A stretch of 5,693 nt of DNA. Origin: an uncultured Brevundimonas sp. Lineage in GTDB: Bacteria; Pseudomonadota; Alphaproteobacteria; Caulobacterales; Caulobacteraceae. The notes below the pieces were generated by a model. That model made no database searches and was not told the DNA's origin. It saw only the letters and a program-made list of their open reading frames with translations. Positions 5,243-5,693 of this stretch are shown piece after piece. Both the position numbers and the translations under genes were made by a program. The DNA lies in the NCBI RefSeq assembly GCF_943913055.1, contig NZ_CALTWS010000172.1, forward strand, positions 1-5,693, given 5' to 3'. Positions within the stretch are counted from its first letter, which is position 1. Each line of letters opens with the position of its first letter.

Positions 5243-5693
5243 ATGTCCGATCCCGTCGTCATCGTCTCCTTCGCCCGCACGCCCATGGGCGGCTTTCAGG
5301 GAGCCTTTGCCAGTACCAAGGCGACAGACCTCGGAGCCGCAGCGGTCAAGGCCGCCGTCGAACGCGCCGGTGTCGCGCCTGAGAAGATCGAGCAGATCTA
5401 CATGGGCTGCGTCCTGCCCGCTGGTCTGGGCCAGGCCCCGGCACGCCAGGCCGCGCTCGGTGCAGGTCTGGGTCAGCATGTGGAGGCGACCACGGTCAAC
5501 AAGATGTGCGGTTCGGGCCTGCAGGCCGTCATGATGGCTTCTGACAGCCTGACCGCAGGCAGCGCCGACATCATCGTGGCCGGCGGCATGGAATCGATGA
5601 CCGGCGCGCCGTATCTGATGAACAAGCACCGCGGTGGGGCCCGCATCGGCCACGACGTCATCGTCGACAGCATGATGATGGACGGGCTGGAGG
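5243..5693 (+). CDS. Thiolase (acetyl-CoA C-acyltransferase), N-terminal part
   Basis: The first 150 codons of a thiolase, cut by the right edge. It condenses or cleaves acyl-CoAs in beta-oxidation, ketone-body or polyhydroxyalkanoate metabolism; sequence alone does not separate these. Visible are SFARTPMGGFQGAF (9-22), MGCVLPAGLGQAPARQAA (54-71), the catalytic nucleophile Cys89 in NKMCGSG, and AGGMESMTGAPYLM (113-126). His and Cys of the C-terminal active site lie outside. Two starts compete, ATG 5228 and ATG 5243. I chose 5243 because it gives the normal MSDPVVIV opening and places the nucleophile at 89, as in the Zoogloea enzyme. Neither has a strong ribosome binding site; GGAT lies about 10 nt before 5243. 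The gap after the HxlR stop holds no convincing terminator, so co-transcription with the regulator is possible. Confidence 0.94.
   Translation, partial: MSDPVVIVSFARTPMGGFQGAFASTKATDLGAAAVKAAVERAGVAPEKIEQIYMGCVLPAGLGQAPARQAALGAGLGQHVEATTVNKMCGSGLQAVMMASDSLTAGSADIIVAGGMESMTGAPYLMNKHRGGARIGHDVIVDSMMMDGLE

Noticed and set aside
4679..5653. Leftward open frame (324 codons) across the HxlR and thiolase genes
   Set aside because: It spans two well-recognised genes on the other strand and shows no domain; the HxlR and thiolase signatures are decisive.

Overview
The window is GC-rich, tightly packed bacterial DNA. It most resembles an alphaproteobacterium of the Caulobacterales (Brevundimonas or Caulobacter type). 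That is an inference from protein flavour, codon bias, a possible Caulobacter-style promoter near 1233-1261, and starts lacking a Shine-Dalgarno site; no search was possible. No tRNA, rRNA, CRISPR array, insertion sequence or phage gene is visible.

Layout. At 1-83 (minus) is the first 27 codons of an enoyl-CoA hydratase/isomerase. Three bases upstream of it ends a metallo-beta-lactamase-fold hydrolase (87-1175, minus). These two form a leftward operon. A divergent promoter region (1176-1288), with a possible promoter and a 7-bp inverted repeat, leads rightward into a secreted protein (1289-2233) built from three copies of a four-cysteine module. That gene ends in a textbook intrinsic terminator (2255-2290). 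Next comes a rightward pair: exodeoxyribonuclease III (2334-3131) and a small membrane-anchored protein of unknown function (3134-3649), 2 nt apart. The pair meets, tail to tail with only two bases between stops, a leftward acyl-CoA thioesterase-like gene (3652-4482). A 175-bp divergent region separates that gene from a HxlR-family regulator (4658-5161), which is followed by the start of a thiolase (5243 to window end).

How the genes fit together. The hydratase, thioesterase-like protein and thiolase all act on acyl-CoA substrates, and the MBL hydrolase shares an operon with the hydratase. The HxlR regulator lies between the thioesterase and the thiolase and is the natural candidate to control one or both (inference). 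The xth pair is a DNA-repair unit with an uncharacterised partner. The cysteine-repeat protein stands alone, has its own promoter and terminator, and has a visibly lower GC content than its neighbours.

The least familiar items are the triple four-cysteine repeat protein, the coupled membrane protein behind xth, and a terminator-shaped hairpin in the leader of the thioesterase gene. Nothing here amounts to a clearly new multi-gene system; most genes belong to well-known families.
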